Source: Alteromonas indica (lineage in GTDB: Bacteria > Pseudomonadota > Gammaproteobacteria > Enterobacterales > Alteromonadaceae). From it: 47,403 nt of DNA. Below are positions 33,084 through 43,077 of this stretch, one piece after another. Within the stretch, counting starts at the first letter, position 1. The number at the start of each line of letters is the position of its first letter. The notes beneath the pieces are model-generated. The model did no database searches. It saw nothing but the letters and a program-made list of their open reading frames with translations, and had not been told where the DNA came from. The position numbers and the translations under genes were made by a program. The stretch covers positions 1 to 47,403 of the forward strand of contig PYVY01000023.1 of assembly GCA_003056425.1 (NCBI GenBank), in the 5' to 3' direction.

Positions 33084-34724
33084 TTACTGACGATCTTTAG
33101 CAAAAGTTTCACCAAAAAAGTCGCCTTTATTCCACGTTGGCTTTTGCTGCTGAGTGGCCAGTGTATAGCCAATTTGAGCATTAACTTCTGCAAAGGTACG
33201 GGCCGCATCCCAGTTGAACTTCTGGTTCACATCATCGCTGGGTTTATGATAATTGGTAGATAAAAACTCACCAAATACCTTGCTACCATCTACATTAGGA
33301 TCTTTTGATTTTAGGCCAGGAACCAAAAATACCGAGGGCACACCTTGCTTAACAAAAGCATAATGATCAGAGCGGGTAAATAATGCTTGTTCCGGCCATG
33401 GATCAGGGCTTAGTTCAATACCCGCATTTGCCGCAGCCTGCTCAACGGACGCTTTCATATCGCTATGACTGGCACCAAAGGCGATAACATCGGCAAATTC
33501 GTACGTTAAAATAGGCATATCCAGGTTTACGTCCGCCACCATGCTTGAAACCGGAACGGTGGGGTTATGGGCAAAGTAATCAGCTCCTAGCAAGCCTTTT
33601 TCTTCACCAGTAACTGACACAAACAGAATTGAGCGCTTCGGCTTTTGCTCCATCTGGCTGAATAAACGAGCCGTTTCCAGCATCACCGCAGTGCCCGAGG
33701 CGTTATCCATTGCACCATTGTTGATATTGTCTTTTTTAACCGTTTTGGCAAAACCAATATGATCAGAATGAGCAGAAAATACCACATACTCATTTTTAAG
33801 TTCAGGATCTGAGCCTTCCAACGCCGCCACCACATTGGGGCTGGTGATCTGTGAATGCTGGCTTTGTTTGCTCATATTTACTTTACCTGGTAAAGCAAAC
33901 CCTTTAGGTGATTTATCTTCTGCCAGTTGGGCATAGATGTCATCTAATGATACCGGGGCATCAGCGAATAATTTGCGCGCCGCGCCTTCACTTAAATAGG
34001 CCGAGCCTTTCAACTGAGGGAACCGATTAGCCGGCTCGCCTTCACTGTCTATCCAGGCCAGACTGGGCGTATGGATATAGCTTAAACGCGACTGGTAAGG
34101 GCGAACTTTTTCGTTGGTGGGCGTAGTGATAGAAATCATACCAATTGCGCCGTGGTCTACCGCATACTGGGCCTTTTGGCTACCCGAGGCTAAATGCGCT
34201 CCCATCTCACTAGGGAAAGATTCCGGCTTACCAGATAAAATCACTACAATTTTGCCGTCGACGTCTATGCCTGCATAGTCGTTGTGGTCTAGCTCTTCAG
34301 CAATAATGCCATAGCCGGCAAAGACCATTTCGCCACTTAGCTGGCTTGTCTGATTCAATACATCAGGACCCGTCAGGTATTCTTTTGGATAGGCTAAAGC
34401 GGTTTCGCCTTCGTCGGTAGTTAATGTGAAAGAGGGCGATTCCTGCACCAGTGTTGCTTTACGAAACGCTACTGGCTGCATATAGCCGTCGGTCCCCATT
34501 GGCTTTAGCCCATACTTGGCAAATTCGGTAGCAATATACAAAGAAGCAATATTATGCCCGCGCGACCCGGTATCCCGGCCTTCGAGTAAATCATCCGCTA
34601 AAAAGAACAGATGAGACTTGATGCGATTGGTGTCAGGTTCAAATGAAACCGCGTCGTTCCCCTGGCCAACAGCCACTGCGCTTAAAGCAGAAACCATAGC
34701 GCCTAATACAATTTTTTTTATCAT
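33084..34724 (-). CDS. Secreted M28-family zinc aminopeptidase with PA domain
   Basis: The product is 546 aa with a signal peptide (MIKKIVLGAMVSALSAVAVG). A protease-associated (PA) insert covers about 130-230 (DHNDYAGIDVDGKIVVILSG). The M28 catalytic domain has the two-zinc ligands in FSAHSDHIG, NGAMDNASGTAVMLE, SVTGEEKGLLGADYF and VNLDMPIL. Such enzymes remove N-terminal residues from peptides in the periplasm or outside the cell. It is a single gene converging on slmA. Confidence 0.92.
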   Translation of the reverse strand: MIKKIVLGAMVSALSAVAVGQGNDAVSFEPDTNRIKSHLFFLADDLLEGRDTGSRGHNIASLYIATEFAKYGLKPMGTDGYMQPVAFRKATLVQESPSFTLTTDEGETALAYPKEYLTGPDVLNQTSQLSGEMVFAGYGIIAEELDHNDYAGIDVDGKIVVILSGKPESFPSEMGAHLASGSQKAQYAVDHGAIGMISITTPTNEKVRPYQSRLSYIHTPSLAWIDSEGEPANRFPQLKGSAYLSEGAARKLFADAPVSLDDIYAQLAEDKSPKGFALPGKVNMSKQSQHSQITSPNVVAALEGSDPELKNEYVVFSAHSDHIGFAKTVKKDNINNGAMDNASGTAVMLETARLFSQMEQKPKRSILFVSVTGEEKGLLGADYFAHNPTVPVSSMVADVNLDMPILTYEFADVIAFGASHSDMKASVEQAAANAGIELSPDPWPEQALFTRSDHYAFVKQGVPSVFLVPGLKSKDPNVDGSKVFGEFLSTNYHKPSDDVNQKFNWDAARTFAEVNAQIGYTLATQQQKPTWNKGDFFGETFAKDRQ

Positions 34725-35114
34725 AGTCGTTAGATGTTTTGGTGTAGTGGAAAAAAAGCAATGGTATACCAGCTAAGATGAATAACAAATGTTGCACTGC
34801 AGGTTTTCGTTATTTGCCGTAAACTTGCGATAACCAACGGCTAACACCCCGTTAAAAGATAAAACGGTATTAAAGACGAGAAACAATACTAAGATCCTAC
34901 ATCAAAGTTGCCGGCTCAGTGGCCTGCGGTTAGACCCCTGCCCAAACACCACCGGGCAGGCACAGCATGACTGGGTATAATCAGCATCGCCGTGATGCCT
35001 GACGACCTGGGTATAATCGTACAAAGTGACCCAGAGGTTCGATCCCTGTATTTTTTTAGTTAAGCCCCCATATTGGACAAACTTCAGCTAAGAACAGATA
35101 GAACAGGTGTAGTT
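34725..35114. other. Intergenic region of about 390 bp, no gene seen
   Basis: Two short similar words (CTGGGTATAATC) at about 34973 and 35008 contain TATAAT and could be -10 elements for the rightward DUF1820 gene, without good -35 boxes. A small hairpin GCATC-GCCGT-GATGC lies at about 34984-34998. I see no RNA gene. Confidence 0.5.
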
Positions 35115-35441
35115 ATGAGTAATCCATTGCCCTTATACCGGGTACAGTTTGTGAGTAACGGCGAACGATACGAATTGTATGCTAAAGAAGTCAGCCAAGG
35201 CGGCTTGTTCGGGTTTATTGAAGTCGGCGACTTTGTGTGGAATACCCATTCCAGTGTGGTTGTAGACCCAAGCCACGAACGGCTGAAATCTGAATTTGCA
35301 GATGTGACAAGTACTTATGTTCCCATGCATAATGTGCTACGAATAGATGTTGTGAAAAAGCAGGGCGCCGCAAAAATCAGCAAACTATCCGATAAAGTTG
35401 CGGCGTTTCCTAATCCTATTTATACACCTAAAAAAGACTAG
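35115..35441 (+). CDS. DUF1820 family protein
   Basis: The product is 108 aa from the ATG at 35115 (MSNPLPLYRVQFVSNGERYE). It matches the small DUF1820 family of gammaproteobacteria, of unknown function: YELYAKEVSQGGLFGFIEVG and YVPMHNVLRIDVV are typical. It has no signal peptide or membrane helix. Open frame continues 14 codons upstream, but the family start is at 35115. It is followed 44 bp later by the DUF885 gene on the same strand. Confidence 0.88.
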   Translation: MSNPLPLYRVQFVSNGERYELYAKEVSQGGLFGFIEVGDFVWNTHSSVVVDPSHERLKSEFADVTSTYVPMHNVLRIDVVKKQGAAKISKLSDKVAAFPNPIYTPKKD

Positions 35442-35485
35442 CCCGGCATCTACGTGTACGGGCACTCCGGCCCGGAATAACGATT

Positions 35486-37237
35486 ATGATAAAAAAAATC
35501 CGCGTGTTGCCCGGTATACTGGCAGCCCTGGTAACTCTCACCAGTATTGGTATTAACAGTAGCGCCCAGGCGCAATCTGCTGCCAGTAAAGAGCTCGACT
35601 CATTAGTCACCACTATTTGGGAATATGAAAGTAAGCTACAGCAATCCCGGCCGGCCGATATCTCGCCTGCCGCCCTCGCCAGCCAGCATGAGCAGTTTGC
35701 CCGTTACCTTAAGCAAATTAACCAAGTCCCCGTCGAGACACTCAGTGAAGAAGAAAAAATCACCTTGCTGATGCAGCGTTACCGACTTAAAAACGAAATA
35801 GACCAGTATGAATACGGTGCTTATAAAGTGCCACTCACCTCCGAATATGGCTTTCACAGCGCCTTGGCCACACTGCCACAAAGCACGCGTTTTTCTAGTA
35901 TCGAAGACTATCGCAACTATCTGTCGCAGCTTGAACGGGTGGCAACAACTATTGATCAGAACATTGCTTATATGCAGCAAGGCCTTGATGAGGGTTACAC
36001 CCAACCTAAAGCAGTCTTGCAAGGTTATGAAAAATCAGTAACCCCAATGCTGGTTAAGCGGGCTGAGGAAAGTGTATTTTATCAGCCTTTTCATACCCCT
36101 CCCGCCCAGTTGGAAGCAACTGCCATAGCCCCGCTGCGCCAGCAGGCCAAACAGCTAATCGAGCAACAGATTATCCCCGCCTACCAGCGCTATTATGATT
36201 TTCTGGTGTCACAATATATACCCGGCGCTCGAGACTCTATCGCCGCGACGGACTGGCCGGATGGGAAAGCTTATTACCAAAACCGTATTGCCTACTATAC
36301 CACCACCGAGATGACCGCCAGCGAGATTCACCAGCTCGGCTTAAAGGAAGTCAAACGCATCCGGGCACAAATGCAGACAATTGTTGATGAACTAAAATTC
36401 GACGGCGATATAGACCAGTTCATTCATTTTTTAAGAACTGATCCGCAGTTTTATGCCACCTCAGCCACCGCATTACTCAAACAAGCTGCCTATATAGCAA
36501 AACAAGCCGATGCCAGCCTGCCCGCGCTATTCGAGAAGCTCCCAAGAGTGCCTTACGGTGTGGCCCCTGTCCCGGACGATATCGCCCCCAAGTACACTAC
36601 AGGACGCTACATTCACCCAGCCAACGACGCCCAGCCAGGTTATTACTGGGTAAATACTTATGCGTTGGATAAACGGCCTTTATATGCGCTTGCCGCGCTC
36701 ACCCTGCACGAAGCCGTACCCGGACACCACTTGCAGATTTCGCTGGCCGACGAAATGGAAAATTTACCTGCCGTACGCCGTCAGACCTATATTTCAGCAT
36801 TTGGCGAGGGTTGGGGTCTGTACGCCGAGTTTTTAGGCATTGAGGCCGGTATCTATACCACCGCGTACGATAACTTCGGGCGCTTAAGCTACGAAATGTG
36901 GCGGGCTTGCCGTTTAGTGGTGGATACCGGTATGCATATGTTTGGCTGGTCCCGGCAACAGGCTATTGATTACATGATGAAAAATACGGCGTTATCGGAG
37001 CATAATATTACCACCGAGGTGGACCGCTATATTTCCTGGCCAGCCCAGGCCTTGTCTTACAAAATAGGTGAAATCAAAATCAAACAACTACGGCGCCAAG
37101 CTGAACAGGCATTAGGCGATGAGTTTGATGTTCGCGAGTTTCATACCGCCGTGCTAGCCCATGGGTCCGTGCCATTGTTTGTATTGGAACAAAATATTAA
37201 TACGTTTATTGATAATAAGAAAACAGGAAACCTTTGA
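35486..37237 (+). CDS. DUF885 family secreted peptidase-like protein
   Basis: The product is 583 aa with a signal peptide (cleavage near SSAQAQ). The DUF885 signature is the metal-binding helix LHEAVPGHHLQIS, a variation of HExxH, with FGEGWGLYAEFLGIEAG further on. Members are thought to be zinc peptidases, but substrates are mostly unknown. Its stop codon overlaps the start of a small membrane protein gene by one base. Confidence 0.9.
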   Translation: MIKKIRVLPGILAALVTLTSIGINSSAQAQSAASKELDSLVTTIWEYESKLQQSRPADISPAALASQHEQFARYLKQINQVPVETLSEEEKITLLMQRYRLKNEIDQYEYGAYKVPLTSEYGFHSALATLPQSTRFSSIEDYRNYLSQLERVATTIDQNIAYMQQGLDEGYTQPKAVLQGYEKSVTPMLVKRAEESVFYQPFHTPPAQLEATAIAPLRQQAKQLIEQQIIPAYQRYYDFLVSQYIPGARDSIAATDWPDGKAYYQNRIAYYTTTEMTASEIHQLGLKEVKRIRAQMQTIVDELKFDGDIDQFIHFLRTDPQFYATSATALLKQAAYIAKQADASLPALFEKLPRVPYGVAPVPDDIAPKYTTGRYIHPANDAQPGYYWVNTYALDKRPLYALAALTLHEAVPGHHLQISLADEMENLPAVRRQTYISAFGEGWGLYAEFLGIEAGIYTTAYDNFGRLSYEMWRACRLVVDTGMHMFGWSRQQAIDYMMKNTALSEHNITTEVDRYISWPAQALSYKIGEIKIKQLRRQAEQALGDEFDVREFHTAVLAHGSVPLFVLEQNINTFIDNKKTGNL

Positions 37238-37728
37238 TGTTAGCGTTTGGTGTAGTGGGGATATTGGTCATTATTTTGATTTATTTTGTGATGCGGGCGC
37301 AAACCTTACAAAGAGAGGTCGCATTATCACGTAGCGGACTAAAAAATCAGACACAGCGGGCTACCCTAGCATTCAGTAGCCTGACTCAGGTATGTCTGAA
37401 GCTACAACATATTTATACTGATAATATCGAAACCGCGTCCTCGAAAGGGCTTATCAGCTCAGCTCAATATCCTATGCTGGCCTTTCTAATGACCCACTTT
37501 GCAGAAATTGTGCTTGATTGCTACCAAGGGGGCAAAAATACTGAAGAAGCACTAACCCGGCTACTGGGGCCAGAGCAGGCCCTAACAATGGAAGATATTC
37601 GGCGTTTTATGCAAGAACAACCTAGTCAGATCCGCATGGCCTGGGCTAAAAATACGCCGGATGGTTTCATCAGTGCTTGTGAACAGATGTGTAACCAGGC
37701 TTTAGGCAAACCCCTGAAAGGGTCATAG
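37237..37728 (+). CDS. Hypothetical single-TM protein coupled to the DUF885 gene
   Basis: The product is 163 aa from the ATG at 37237, whose A is the last base of the preceding TGA. One N-terminal TM helix (MLAFGVVGILVIILIYFVM) is followed by a helical cytoplasmic or periplasmic domain with several Cys residues. I recognise no family. The overlap implies coupled translation with the DUF885 protein, and a strong terminator follows. Confidence 0.72.
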   Translation: MLAFGVVGILVIILIYFVMRAQTLQREVALSRSGLKNQTQRATLAFSSLTQVCLKLQHIYTDNIETASSKGLISSAQYPMLAFLMTHFAEIVLDCYQGGKNTEEALTRLLGPEQALTMEDIRRFMQEQPSQIRMAWAKNTPDGFISACEQMCNQALGKPLKGS

Positions 37729-37747
37729 AAAACCCGGCTCATTAAAC

Positions 37748-37788
37748 AAAAATCGCTGTTAGGTAAGCCACTTAACAGCGATTTTTTT
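37748..37788 (+). terminator. Intrinsic terminator after the DUF885 operon
   Basis: AAAATCGCTGTTA and TAACAGCGATTTT form a long perfect stem around an 11-nt loop, followed by a T run. It ends the DUF885 unit and insulates the SOS operon. Confidence 0.9.
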
Positions 37789-37796
37789 ATCAGCTC

Positions 37797-37841
37797 TTGT
37801 CAGCTAAACTTGTTCACCTATAATACTGTATATACATACAG
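37797..37841 (+). promoter_or_regulatory. SOS promoter with LexA box for imuA-imuB-dnaE2
   Basis: TTGTCA (37797-37802), a 16-nt spacer and TATAAT (37819-37824) make a strong promoter. CTGTATATACATACAG (37826-37841), a near-ideal CTG-N10-CAG LexA box, starts one base after the -10 and covers the start site, so LexA would block transcription until DNA damage. Confidence 0.95.
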
Positions 37842-37848
37842 GTGAATT

Positions 37849-38538
37849 ATGACTAACTCTACCCTACCTTTGACACAACATCCGGGTGTATGGCGGGCCA
37901 GTGAAGGCCGACATCAGGACACCACACAACGCCAAGATACTGGTTTTGCTGCGCTAAATACGGCTTTAGGCGGTGGCTTTCCGGCCAGTGGCCTGATCCG
38001 CTTACGCAGTTTGTGCGGGGTAGGTGAACTGAGCTTATTAAAAACGGTATTGGGGCAAAATAATAGCGAAAAACTGCTGGTTTTTATCAACCCACCCGGC
38101 CAAATTCATCAAGCCTGGCTACATCAAATGGCCATTAATCCGGCCAACGTTACCGTTGTGCACTGCCGCTCGGGCGATGAAGCGTTATGGGCTGCTGAAC
38201 AATGTCTGAAAAGTGAGGCGTGCTATCAGGTATTACTATGGCATGATGCAATCACCACTAAACAAGCCCGCCGCTTACAGGTAGCCTCGACTCAGCACCG
38301 GCTACGTTGCTTGCTATTTGAAAATAAACGGGTACAGCGTATAGCCCTGCCCCTGACACTTGATTTAGATATTCAGGCGGTAACGGGTGGCTTGCAAATA
38401 GACATTACCAAAAATCGGGGGGCCTGGCCTACCTCGGCTACCCAACTTATGTTTTGCTACACCCCCACTAACCAGGCTATTTACCGAGCCATGGACAATA
38501 CCAGCGCCTTACACGCGTTGTCCCATATTGCGGGATAG
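37849..38538 (+). CDS. imuA: ImuA-like mutasome protein
   Basis: This 229-aa RecA/SulA-like protein (also called SulA2) contains TGFAALNTALGGGFPASGLIRL, the degraded RecA core start, without a convincing Walker A. ImuA works with ImuB and DnaE2 in SOS mutagenesis in bacteria lacking umuDC. It is the first gene after the LexA box and is followed 6 nt later by imuB. The start ATG lies 7 bases past the box, so the mRNA leader is very short. Confidence 0.9.
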   Translation: MTNSTLPLTQHPGVWRASEGRHQDTTQRQDTGFAALNTALGGGFPASGLIRLRSLCGVGELSLLKTVLGQNNSEKLLVFINPPGQIHQAWLHQMAINPANVTVVHCRSGDEALWAAEQCLKSEACYQVLLWHDAITTKQARRLQVASTQHRLRCLLFENKRVQRIALPLTLDLDIQAVTGGLQIDITKNRGAWPTSATQLMFCYTPTNQAIYRAMDNTSALHALSHIAG

Positions 38539-38544
38539 CCAAAT

Positions 38545-39936
38545 ATGCTGTGGGCGTATTTCCATTACTATCAGCTTTTTCTGGATAATACCGAGATTAC
38601 GGCGCCGCCGACGTCCTCTCAGGCGATAGTCGTTTATCAGGCAGCCAACAACCGTATTATGCAAGCCAACCAGGCCGCTCGGGAAGCAGGGATAACCCTG
38701 GGAATGGGCCTGGCTCAGGCTGGGGCATTGTGCCCACAATTGACTATTCTTGACTACCAACAGGCTGATGAAACCCATCGTCTTACCGCCCTGGCTAACC
38801 GCTTATACCAACTGGTAGCTGATATCGTTCTGCTGCCCCCGAATGGTTTAGCGGTCCGTTTAGATCCCAGCATGAAATACTATGGGGGGCTGAGTTATTT
38901 ATGGCAGGCGTTGAAAAATGAGATGACCGCGGCCCATGTCCATTTTTCGTATGCCACCGGCTGGAGCGTTGAAGCGGCGAAAGTGCTAGCCCTAAACGGT
39001 GCTAACCAGGTTTTTCAGCATAATAGCGCAATTAAACAGGCGCTGGCCAAATGCCCACTTGAACACACTGATTTAACGCAACAACAATGCTTTGCCTTAC
39101 ATCGGGTAGGCATTCGGGATATTGCGACCTTGTTGCAAATGCCGGTCACCGAACTCGGCAAACGCTTTGATAATTCGCTTATCCAGTATCTATGTGCCTT
39201 ACGGGCCGAGGTGGTGCCCCGCTATGTTTATTATCATCCCGAGTCCCATTTTTTCAGTAGCCTGACACCGTCTTATGAAATAAGTGAAAATACCCGTTTA
39301 CTGCCTTGGATGGCGCAGTTAATGGAAGAGTTTATGACGTATGCCCGGTTACGCAATAAGCTTTCCGCGTGCTTAGCCTTTGAATTACACTTTCGGGATG
39401 AACAGGCTTTATCTGTTTGTATTCAGTCTGCTACGCCCTTATACAAAAGCGCACAATGGCACAGCCTTATGCTATTGAAGCTGGAAACATTAACCTTACC
39501 TGCCCCGGTAATTCAGTTAAGCCTGACAGTGTCGGAACTAGAGGAACTAGAAGAACAGACCACCGACTTTTTTACTAACCGGGTCCATGTGTTTGCGCAA
39601 AAACAGTTATTGAGCAGACTGCAAACGCGCTTAGGTTGCGAGGCTGTCGGAGCGCCTATTAATGGTAATGACCATCGTCTGGACCAACACCAATCAGCTC
39701 TGTCGGCCTCTGGCGCTTTACCAGCTTATACGCTGCCCAGCATTTGTTTGTCACAGCTGCAACCCTTGTGTGCGGCCTCGCATATTGAACATGGCCCGAT
39801 CCGGCTGCATACGGGTTGGTGGGATGGCAATATTCAAAAACGTGACTATTACATTGCCCGGGCCAGCGATGGCCGGCGCATGCACGTATTCAAAGATGCC
39901 GAGGGGAACTGGTTTGTGCAGGGCTGGTATTGCTGA
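38545..39936 (+). CDS. imuB: ImuB, inactive Y-family polymerase-like mutasome protein
   Basis: The product is 463 aa. The Y-family fold is recognisable (AREAGITLGMGLAQAGALCPQ; AVRLDPSMKYYGG; TGWSVEAAKVLAL), but the catalytic acidic residues are missing: the N-terminal motif reads LWAYFHYYQLFLD, where active enzymes have an Asp. This is usual for ImuB, which acts as a hub binding the beta clamp, ImuA and DnaE2. The stop overlaps the dnaE2 start (TGATG). Confidence 0.93.
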   Translation: MLWAYFHYYQLFLDNTEITAPPTSSQAIVVYQAANNRIMQANQAAREAGITLGMGLAQAGALCPQLTILDYQQADETHRLTALANRLYQLVADIVLLPPNGLAVRLDPSMKYYGGLSYLWQALKNEMTAAHVHFSYATGWSVEAAKVLALNGANQVFQHNSAIKQALAKCPLEHTDLTQQQCFALHRVGIRDIATLLQMPVTELGKRFDNSLIQYLCALRAEVVPRYVYYHPESHFFSSLTPSYEISENTRLLPWMAQLMEEFMTYARLRNKLSACLAFELHFRDEQALSVCIQSATPLYKSAQWHSLMLLKLETLTLPAPVIQLSLTVSELEELEEQTTDFFTNRVHVFAQKQLLSRLQTRLGCEAVGAPINGNDHRLDQHQSALSASGALPAYTLPSICLSQLQPLCAASHIEHGPIRLHTGWWDGNIQKRDYYIARASDGRRMHVFKDAEGNWFVQGWYC

Positions 39937-42900
39937 TGTTTGCCGAACTGGTTTGTCAGACTAATTTTAGCTTTTTAACCGGCGCTTCTGAGCCAGAAGA
40001 GATGGTTTCTACTGCAGCTTTTTTAGGTTACCAGGCGCTGGCGATCACCGACGAGTGTTCGGTGGCCGGGGTAGTTCGAGCCTATGCTGAAATACGCCGC
40101 AACAGTTTGCCAATAAAGTTAGTTGTTGGTAGCCGTTTCAAGCTGGCGGATAGCCTTGAGGTGGTATTATTGTGTCCCGACAAACCAGCCTATGCTGAAT
40201 TATGTCGCATTATTACCAATGCGCGACGCCGTTCAGCCAAAGGCGAGTATCAGCTCGCTGAGTGGGATCTAAAAAGTATCCGGCATTGTTTGATTATCTG
40301 GCTGCCGGGTACTTGCCGGCAAACTAATACCCACTGGGGACAATGGTTACATCGCTTTTTATCTTCGCGCAGCTGGATTGGTGCCAGCCGCCTACTAGAT
40401 GGCCTGGATGAACAACGTTTTGCTGAAATTCAGTTTTTAGAACAGACCTTTAGTATGCCGGTGATGGCCACCTCGCAGGCATTGTTTCATCATAGTGATC
40501 GGCTACCTGTACAGCATGTTTTGCACGCGATACGGTGTAATACCACGGTGGCCGAGCTAGGCTTGAGCAGCCAGGCGAATGCCGAACGTACTTTACGCCC
40601 TTTGAATAAGCTGAATAAACTGTATCCACGTAAATGGCTGGAACAAAGTACGGTTATTGCTTCTCGCTGTCAGTTTTGTTTATCCCAACTGAAATATCAG
40701 TATCCGGCAGAGATTATTCCTGCAGGCTATAGTGCCCGACAGTTTTTACGCGAATGCGTTGAAGCCGGTATTCTCAAACGTTTTGGTGGTGAACCCGAGC
40801 CCGCCATCCGCGCTATTATAGAAAAAGAACTTAGCCTGATTAGCGAGCAACATTATGAATATTTTTTTCTCACTATTTATGATGTGGTGCAATTTGCCCG
40901 ACGCCAGCACATTTTATATCAAGGCCGGGGGTCGGCGGCTAATTCGGTGGTGTGTTACTGCCTTGAAATTACGGCGGTAGATCCACGCCAGATTAATGTT
41001 CTGTTCGAACGCTTCATCTCTAAAGAGCGTGATGAACCGCCCGATATTGATGTCGACTTTGAGCATGAACGTCGTGAAGAAGTTATTCAGTATATTTATA
41101 ACAAGTACGGCAGAGAGCGTACCGCCCTGGCGGCTACCGTTATCTCGTTTCGCTTTAAAAGCGCGTTTAAAGCCGTAGGTAAAGCCTTAGGTTTTGCTGA
41201 GTCCCAACTTGATTATATTGTAAAAAACATTAATCGCCGCGATAAGGTTATGCCGTGGAAAAGCCAGTTAGCTGACCTGGGCTTGGATCCAACGGTATTA
41301 AAAGTCAAACAACTGGTTTATCTGGTGGAGCAGATTGTAGGGTTCCCCCGCCATTTATCGCAACACGTAGGCGGGTTTGTTATCTCTGCTGGTCCCTTGT
41401 ATGAATTAGTGCCTGTGGAAAATGCTGCAATGGCCGAACGCACGGTTATCCAATGGGATAAAGATGATCTAGAAACACTGGGCTTACTGAAAGTCGATGT
41501 CCTGGCATTAGGTATGCTCACGGCTATCCGCAAGACATTCGATATTGTTAACCAGCATATGGATTCAACCTTATCTATTGCCCATATAACCGGCCTGGGT
41601 GATGACCGACAAGTTTACGATATGATCTGCGCAGCAGATACAGTGGGTGTATTTCAAATTGAATCCAGAGCACAAATGGGCATGTTGCCACGCCTTAAAC
41701 CCAGAAAGTACTATGACCTTGTGGTGCAAATAGCCATTGTACGGCCCGGCCCTATTCAGGGCGATATGGTTCACCCCTATCTTAAACGTCGCCAGCATGG
41801 TGAAACCGTCAACTACCCTTCCGCTGAAGTAGAAAAGGTTTTGGAGCGGACTATGGGCGTTCCTATTTTTCAGGAACAGGTGATTCAGCTGGCTATGGTC
41901 GCAGCTGGTTTTACTGGAGGTGAAGCCGACCAACTCAGGCGCGCTATGGCCAGCTGGAAAAAAAACGGGCGGTTGAACCTGTTCAAAGAGAAGCTGGTTA
42001 ACGGTATGCTGGACAAAGGGTACGCACCAGAGTTTGCTAATACCCTGTTTGATCAAATAAAAGGCTTTAGTGGCTATGGTTTTCCAGAATCCCATTCAGC
42101 CTCTTTTGCCGTGCTGGCCTATGTTTCATGCTGGTTAAAATTTTATTTCCCGGTAGAGTTTTATGTTGGGCTATTAAACAGTTGGCCTATGGGCTTTTAT
42201 ACACCTTCACAACTGGTGCAGGATGCCCAACAGCATGATATAGCAGTATTGCCAGTGTGTATTAATGCCTCTACCTGGGATCATCAGATGGTATTTGTGG
42301 AACACCAAAAGGCAATAAGGTTGGGCTTTCGCCTGGTAAAAGGGGTCAGCGAGTTGAATCTGAATAAGTTGGTTTCTGTTCGCCCTGCTACTGGCTTTAG
42401 CTCAGTTGACGAGGTGAAAAAACAACAATTATTACGTCACAACGAAATCTCCGCACTGGCCAGTGCAGATGCATTTAAAGGCTTAGCAGGTAACCGCTTT
42501 CAGGTGCGCTGGAACATAATGGATGGTCAAAGCGAGCTACCACTATTCGGTCAGGATACGCAGACAGAGTTATTCTCGCTGGCCCCTGATAATACTGAAA
42601 ACCTGATTGAAGACTATGCTTCAACAGGCTTGTCGGTTTCGCATCATCCTATTGAATTGATTTATCAACAACCTCAGTTCAGACGAATTACGCTGGCAAA
42701 AGACCTTAAACAGGCGCCCAACCAATCAGTTGTACATATCCTGGGGTGCGTAACCTGCCGTCAAGCACCCGGTACTGCCTCTGGCGTTACCTTCCTTACG
42801 CTGGAAGACCATACAGGTAATACCAATGTAGTGGTTTGGCAAAGCACCGCCAGACACCAGCAGCAAGCCTTCCTGAAAGCGACCATTTTACAAGTAGACG

Positions 42901-43010
42901 GTATTTTAGAGCGTTCACCTGAAGGGGTTATTCACGTTATTGCCGGTAAACTTACAGATTGTACTGATATTCTTGAGCAGTTGCGCGTGAGCGCCAGAGA
43001 TTTTCATTAA
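39936..43010 (+). CDS. dnaE2: Error-prone DNA polymerase DnaE2
   Basis: This 1024-aa C-family polymerase of the DnaE2/ImuC type lacks the C-terminal extension of DnaE1. A PHP domain leads (FAELVCQTNFSFLTGASEPEE), the catalytic aspartates are in PPDIDVDFEHERREEV (about residues 368-375), and a C-terminal OB fold has VHILGCVTCRQAPGTASG and GVTFLTLEDHTGNTNVVVW. It copies damaged DNA with low fidelity in the ImuAB-DnaE2 mutasome. I set the start at ATG 39936, coupled to imuB, rather than the TTG two codons earlier. Confidence 0.95.
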   Translation: MFAELVCQTNFSFLTGASEPEEMVSTAAFLGYQALAITDECSVAGVVRAYAEIRRNSLPIKLVVGSRFKLADSLEVVLLCPDKPAYAELCRIITNARRRSAKGEYQLAEWDLKSIRHCLIIWLPGTCRQTNTHWGQWLHRFLSSRSWIGASRLLDGLDEQRFAEIQFLEQTFSMPVMATSQALFHHSDRLPVQHVLHAIRCNTTVAELGLSSQANAERTLRPLNKLNKLYPRKWLEQSTVIASRCQFCLSQLKYQYPAEIIPAGYSARQFLRECVEAGILKRFGGEPEPAIRAIIEKELSLISEQHYEYFFLTIYDVVQFARRQHILYQGRGSAANSVVCYCLEITAVDPRQINVLFERFISKERDEPPDIDVDFEHERREEVIQYIYNKYGRERTALAATVISFRFKSAFKAVGKALGFAESQLDYIVKNINRRDKVMPWKSQLADLGLDPTVLKVKQLVYLVEQIVGFPRHLSQHVGGFVISAGPLYELVPVENAAMAERTVIQWDKDDLETLGLLKVDVLALGMLTAIRKTFDIVNQHMDSTLSIAHITGLGDDRQVYDMICAADTVGVFQIESRAQMGMLPRLKPRKYYDLVVQIAIVRPGPIQGDMVHPYLKRRQHGETVNYPSAEVEKVLERTMGVPIFQEQVIQLAMVAAGFTGGEADQLRRAMASWKKNGRLNLFKEKLVNGMLDKGYAPEFANTLFDQIKGFSGYGFPESHSASFAVLAYVSCWLKFYFPVEFYVGLLNSWPMGFYTPSQLVQDAQQHDIAVLPVCINASTWDHQMVFVEHQKAIRLGFRLVKGVSELNLNKLVSVRPATGFSSVDEVKKQQLLRHNEISALASADAFKGLAGNRFQVRWNIMDGQSELPLFGQDTQTELFSLAPDNTENLIEDYASTGLSVSHHPIELIYQQPQFRRITLAKDLKQAPNQSVVHILGCVTCRQAPGTASGVTFLTLEDHTGNTNVVVWQSTARHQQQAFLKATILQVDGILERSPEGVIHVIAGKLTDCTDILEQLRVSARDFH

Positions 43011-43077
43011 ACAAGCATACTCTTTAGCGAACTTTTTTTGTATGCTAAAGCCTGAATAAACGATTTATCAGGTTTTT

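Noticed and set aside
35025..35050. tRNA-like T-arm (GAGGTTCGATCCCTG) ahead of the DUF1820 gene
   Set aside because: The T-stem has a mismatch and no acceptor, D or anticodon arm can be built upstream. It is treated as chance similarity.
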